Assembly: GCA_018398575.1 (NCBI GenBank)
Contig: JAGTXZ010000011.1
Coordinates: forward strand, 1,302,001-1,366,000
Source: Ampelomyces quisqualis
Lineage: Eukaryota; Ascomycota; Dothideomycetes; Pleosporales; Phaeosphaeriaceae
DNA length: 64,000 nucleotides
Direction: 5' to 3'
Shown piece by piece: positions 60,190 to 64,000 of this stretch (its first letter is position 1; the number at the start of each line of letters is the position of its first letter). Made by a program: the position numbers and the translations under genes. The notes below the pieces were generated by a model. That model ran no database searches and was not told where the DNA came from. It saw only the letters and a program-made list of their open reading frames with translations.

Positions 60190-61280
60190 AACCTCTTATA
60201 GTTTTAATTCCTTTACCTTACAAAAGAATAGCAGTCTAGTTACCTAATAACAATATATTAAAATCTATCTCTAAGCTTACTAGCTACCCTACTAAGAGAA
60301 AACACCTCTAATAAAGAAATAATAAGTAGTCTAGGTAAACGCCTAGTGCAGCTAAAGCGCTAGCGCTAAGAAGTTAAGAAGTAAGCTAAGATCTAGAATC
60401 TAGAAGAGAAAGTATGTTAATAGAAGCAATTACTAGCAGGTAAACAGCCTTTTCTAACTCTTAAACAGCTCTTAGGCGCTGTTAATAAAACAGAACTAAC
60501 ACCTCTAGGTAGACGCGACATATCCCTACTAGCGCAACGCCTCTAACTTAACCTATTAGCGCTACTAGAGCGCAGGCTAAAGATTAAGAATATCTCTGTC
60601 TCTAAAGAGAAGGCAATTAGAAAGTATTAGGACTTTAAAGCTAGCCTATCTATTGCCTTTTAATTAGACTTCTTAGCTTTCTAGCTTAAGCACTAAAAGA
60701 TTACCTTTACTCTCTAGTAAATATAAACTACGTTTTAACAAATATAGATATAGAAAGAATAAGAAGACAATAGTAAAACGCTAGCGTAGCGTAATATAAT
60801 ATCTTTTCTACTTAATTAGAATAAGAGCCTAGTAAATAGAGAGCTTTAAGTTACTATATAGTATAAAAAGGCAGTCTAAAAAGATAGTTAAATAGTAAAC
60901 AGATTTGTAGCTTATCTATTAATATTAGAAAATTAGGTACATACCTTTAATAAGTAGAAATACCTAGTAATACACTTATATAGAAAACTCTGCCTAGAAA
61001 TTAGAGTAGCCCTCTCTAACTATACTAAGTTCTCTACTACCTATAGAAAACTTGTTAAACGCGCTGCAATACTAGAGGATAACTTACACTAAAGTAGTAG
61101 TATACTATTACTACACTATTGTATATATAGCACGCCTAGTGTAAGTAAAACTTTGTAATCTAAACCTAACGCAATAGCTCTATAATATTATTTCGCTAGC
61201 ACTGCAAACGTAAGCCTAAAGCTAACTAACGCCTACTACTATTATAGTAAAATAGGCTATTAGGCTAGAGAGTATAGATT
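60190..61280 (+). pseudogene. E5 gag relic
   Basis: Plus strand. Gag-like charged sequence (GAVNKTELTPLGRRDISLLAQRL and similar, with stops) ends in a knuckle relic near 61,230-61,285 reading YYYYSKIGY-AREYR, a C-x2-C-x4-H-x4-C in which the Cys and His ligands have become Tyr. No LTR was found upstream; E5 may be 5' truncated or its LTR pair lies outside the window. Confidence 0.6.
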
Positions 61281-61899
61281 AAGGCTTAACAGCTTCTTTC
61301 TTGTTACTAGTTTAAACTTAATACAAACAAAAACCAAGAAGGCCTAAGAAAACTCTCTCTCTTAACAGCCTAAGTTCTATTACGCAGCTTACATAAATAC
61401 TAATTAACTGTAGTACAGAACTTAGCACAATTAACAAGAAAGTTACTTAACTTAAGAACTTTTCTTAGATTAACAGCGTAGCGCTGCTAACTATCTGCTT
61501 ACCTAACTTAAGTACTATACTTAGCTTCTACGCTTATTAAGCTTATCTAACAATAAAGGATAACTAGAGCGTAACTAAGTCCTCTACTACTATTCTATAT
61601 AGAATTGCTAATATAGCTTAACCTGTTATTTTAGGGTTACTAAGCCTAAAAGAGGAGCGCGTTGTTATTAACTGCAAGTTAAAGCAGTAGCGCTACAAAC
61701 TTAACACTAATACAATAAGAGTTAAAGACTCTAAAACCTTTGTAAGATCTTTTTACAATAAGCTAAGCGTGTACGCAGTCCTAGTAGGCAGCCTATAATT
61801 CTTTTTAACTAAATACTTATTATAGCCTATTAAACTTAAGAACTTTAAAGACGTTGTAAACAGTAACGCTGCTAACGCGCTGCTATAGTACTATAGAGG

Positions 61900-64000
61900 T
61901 AACTACACTATTAAGCTAGAAGAGAAAGCTATAGCTCTATATAGGCTACTCTACAACCTCTTACTAAAGAAGTTAAGTATACTACGCGACTACTTAGTAA
62001 CAGCGTAGAGCCTAGGCTAGATCTAAGAAAGCACAAGCCCTATAGAAGCACCTATTCTATTTATACTTAAAAAGAATAGGATGTTACGCCCTTGCGTAGA
62101 CTATTAAGACCTTAACTAAGTTACTAAGAAGAATAGATTAGCTCTGCCCTTAATTAGAGAAACTCTTAATTAGCTCTATAGATTAGTAAAGTTTACTAAG
62201 CTTAATCTTAAGAATGCGTATTACTAGATTAAGATCTAGTAAGGCAATAAGTAGAAGATAGCGTTTTATATACAACATAGCTACTTTAAGTACATAGTTA
62301 TGCTTTTTAGGCTAACTAACGCGCCTGCTACGTTCTAGAAGTATAATAATAGAGCCTTAGCCTTATATTTAGATATATTCTGTGTTGTCTATCTTAATAA
62401 TATCTTAATCTTTTTTTAAAAGAGAGAGAATTATTAGAAGCAGGTAAGAAAAGTACTTACTAAGCTAGGAGAATATAGTCTCTTTGTTAACTTAAAAAAA
62501 TATGGCTTTACTACTAACTAAGTTAAATTTCTAGAGTTTATTATATGCATTAATAGTATTATAGTAGATCTAAAACAGGTTTACGCAGTTATTGATTAGC
62601 CTACGCTAACATTCTTTAAGAATGTTTAAGTTTTCTTAAGCTTTACAAACTTCTATTAACACTTTATATAGAGTTTCTCTGTTCTTATTAGCTTAATTAC
62701 TAATCTTCTAAAGAGATTAGTTTAAGAGAAGAAGTCTAGTTCTTTTAACTAGCCTAACGCAGTAGAAAAGGCAAAGCGCTAGCTATGCAATAGGTTTACA
62801 ACTGCGCTAGTCTTACAGTACTATAACTACATACTTCTATCTAAGCTAGAAACTAATACCTCTATCTAAGAGGTAGCAGGTATCTTCTCTTAACTCTATC
62901 CAAATAGAAACTAGCACTCTATAGCCTTCTAGTTAAGAAAGCTTTTGCCTATAGAAAGGAACTACTATATATACAACCTAGAGCTCTTTACTATTATTAT
63001 AGTAGTGCAGCACTAGCGTTACTACGTTAAGAAGCTAGCAGTTTAGTTAGAAATATAGACAGACTATAATAACCTACGCGGCTTTATACGTACATTAACC
63101 CTATCTAAAAGACAGGCTAGCTAGGTAATAAAGCTAGCTGCTTCTAACTTTAAGATTAAGAATTAGTCTAAAAAGACAAATTCTATAGATATGCCTTTAA
63201 GGCAACTTATAGACAATAGTAATACGCTAGATATTTAACTATTAGATATATTACTAGTACTACAAAAGAAATTGCAGCTAGTAGAAACTTAAGCTAAGCT
63301 ACCTAGTAAGGAGCTAGTATTAGTAGAAAGCTAGATAATAGCTTAATAGTAAGTAGGTACTCTATATCTTAATAAAGATGTTTCTATAAGCCTAGCGCAC
63401 AGCGTTAAGGCAACAGCTACAAGCTATAGTTCTAATTAGAAGATTTCTAAGAGCAGACTAGTAATAACCTAAAGAGTTACGTAGTTACTAAGCCTAGCGC
63501 ACAGTATTAAGGCAATAGCTAGAAGCTACAGCTTTAATTAAGAGATTGCTAAGAGTAGACTAGTAATAGCCTAAAGAGTTACACAGTTACAAGCAAGAGC
63601 TGCAGCATTAGAGAAGTTAGCTTATAAAGAACTTTTTAAGTTCTTCTATAAGAAAATTCTTAAGTACTTTCTTAAAATCTATATATAAGTATAATTAAAT
63701 AACCTAAAAGTAGTTACGCTATATAGAGACGTTAAATCTCTAGCGCCTACCTATTAAGGCACTAGTAAACGCCTAAAGCACTAGAAGCTTAACGCTTTAG
63801 GTAGCCTTTAGTTTAAAGACTAATTATATATTCTACTAGAGCTAGCTCTTAGAGCTAAGCTTCTTAAGCTATATTATAATAATCTACTTACTAGCTATTT
63901 TAGGTAGGCTAAAACGCTTAAGCTTGTAGCCTAATACTACTACTATCCTAGGCTTAAGTAAGAGCTTAAGGAGTATATTAACTTTTACTTAGTGTACTAA
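61900..64000 (+). pseudogene. E5 Ty3/Gypsy pol relic (runs off right edge)
   Basis: RT has PILFILKKN, RPCVDY-DLN, NRLALPLIRETL and the box VVYLNNILIFF (62,378-62,411, Asp pair changed to Asn). RNase H has LSKLETNTSI-EVAGIFS (about 62,840). The integrase zinc region begins near 63,890 (F-QAKTLKLVA-YYYYPRLK-ELKEYINFYLVY). Protease and early RT lie between the gag relic and 61,900 but are hard to read. The RT differs from E1-E4, so this is another Gypsy family. Confidence 0.8.
63387..63592 (+). repeat. 102-bp in-frame tandem duplication inside E5 pol
   Basis: TAAGCCTAGCGCACAG begins at 63,387 and again at 63,489, with the following about 100 bp matching. The 102-bp period equals 34 codons. It sits between RNase H and integrase. 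Confidence 0.8.

Noticed and set aside
13130..64000. CRISPR arrays, rRNA or tRNA genes
   Set aside because: The regular repeats have 90-147 bp periods without spacer structure, and no rRNA or tRNA-like sequence was recognised. The organism is a fungus.

Overview
The window looks like a filamentous ascomycete (Pezizomycotina) chromosome. It holds a Zn2Cys6 regulator, genes cut by short 46-187 bp introns with GTRNGT-type donors and CTRAC/CTGAC-like branch points, and a large repeat block whose transposon genes are broken in the way repeat-induced point mutation (RIP) breaks genes. No species is assigned.

Region 1 (1 to about 13,000) is normal gene-rich DNA with five genes, all on the minus strand. 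They are: a Zn2Cys6 transcription factor running off the left edge; a five-exon SNF2/RING (Rad5/Rad16-type) ATPase of 1,360 aa; a four-exon vacuolar-type Ca2+/H+ exchanger of 597 aa; a two-exon UPF0057/Pmp3-Sna family membrane protein of 171 aa with a C-terminal PY motif; and a three-exon mitochondrial 3-hydroxyisobutyrate dehydrogenase of 340 aa. Exon junctions were placed by reading splice signals and frame, and every model closes in frame.

Region 2 (about 13,130 to 64,000) is an AT-rich block of dead, nested transposable elements with no intact gene. The oldest layer is an unidentified minus-strand ORF (X), now split into 13.2-14.2 kb and 59.4-60.1 kb. A DNA transposon, called T here, appears to have inserted into X at 14,225-59,435. 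It has CGTTAGG-type inverted ends and a TA target duplication, and removing it restores the X frame. T itself (about 16.4 kb after subtracting its insertions) carries a Plavaka/CMC-like transposase relic, a minus-strand SNF2-helicase-like relic, several tandem arrays (101, 147, 134 and about 91 bp periods) and 9-bp subterminal repeats. T was then invaded by four Ty3/Gypsy chromodomain retrotransposons: E1 (+), E2, E3 and E4 (all -). E1, E2 and E4 have matching 5-bp target duplications. T also took in an 846-bp non-autonomous derivative of T-type ends. A fifth Gypsy (E5, +) runs off the right edge.

Three observations stand out. First, all four Gypsy elements with a complete 3' end carry, between the chromodomain and the 3' LTR, an ORF in the opposite orientation to pol; it encodes a Cys module (K-C-x2-C is clearest in E1, E2 and E4) and, clearest in E1, E3 and E4, a coiled coil. 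Second, the RIP-like damage follows a tight rule: C preceded by a pyrimidine and followed by a purine (YCR, and YGR on the other strand) is almost erased, while RCA/RCG and TGY survive. Third, the 846-bp derivative inside the block is nearly free of this damage. Relic calls rest on reading translations by eye through stop codons, so their limits are approximate; LTR, target-duplication and tandem-period coordinates were read directly.
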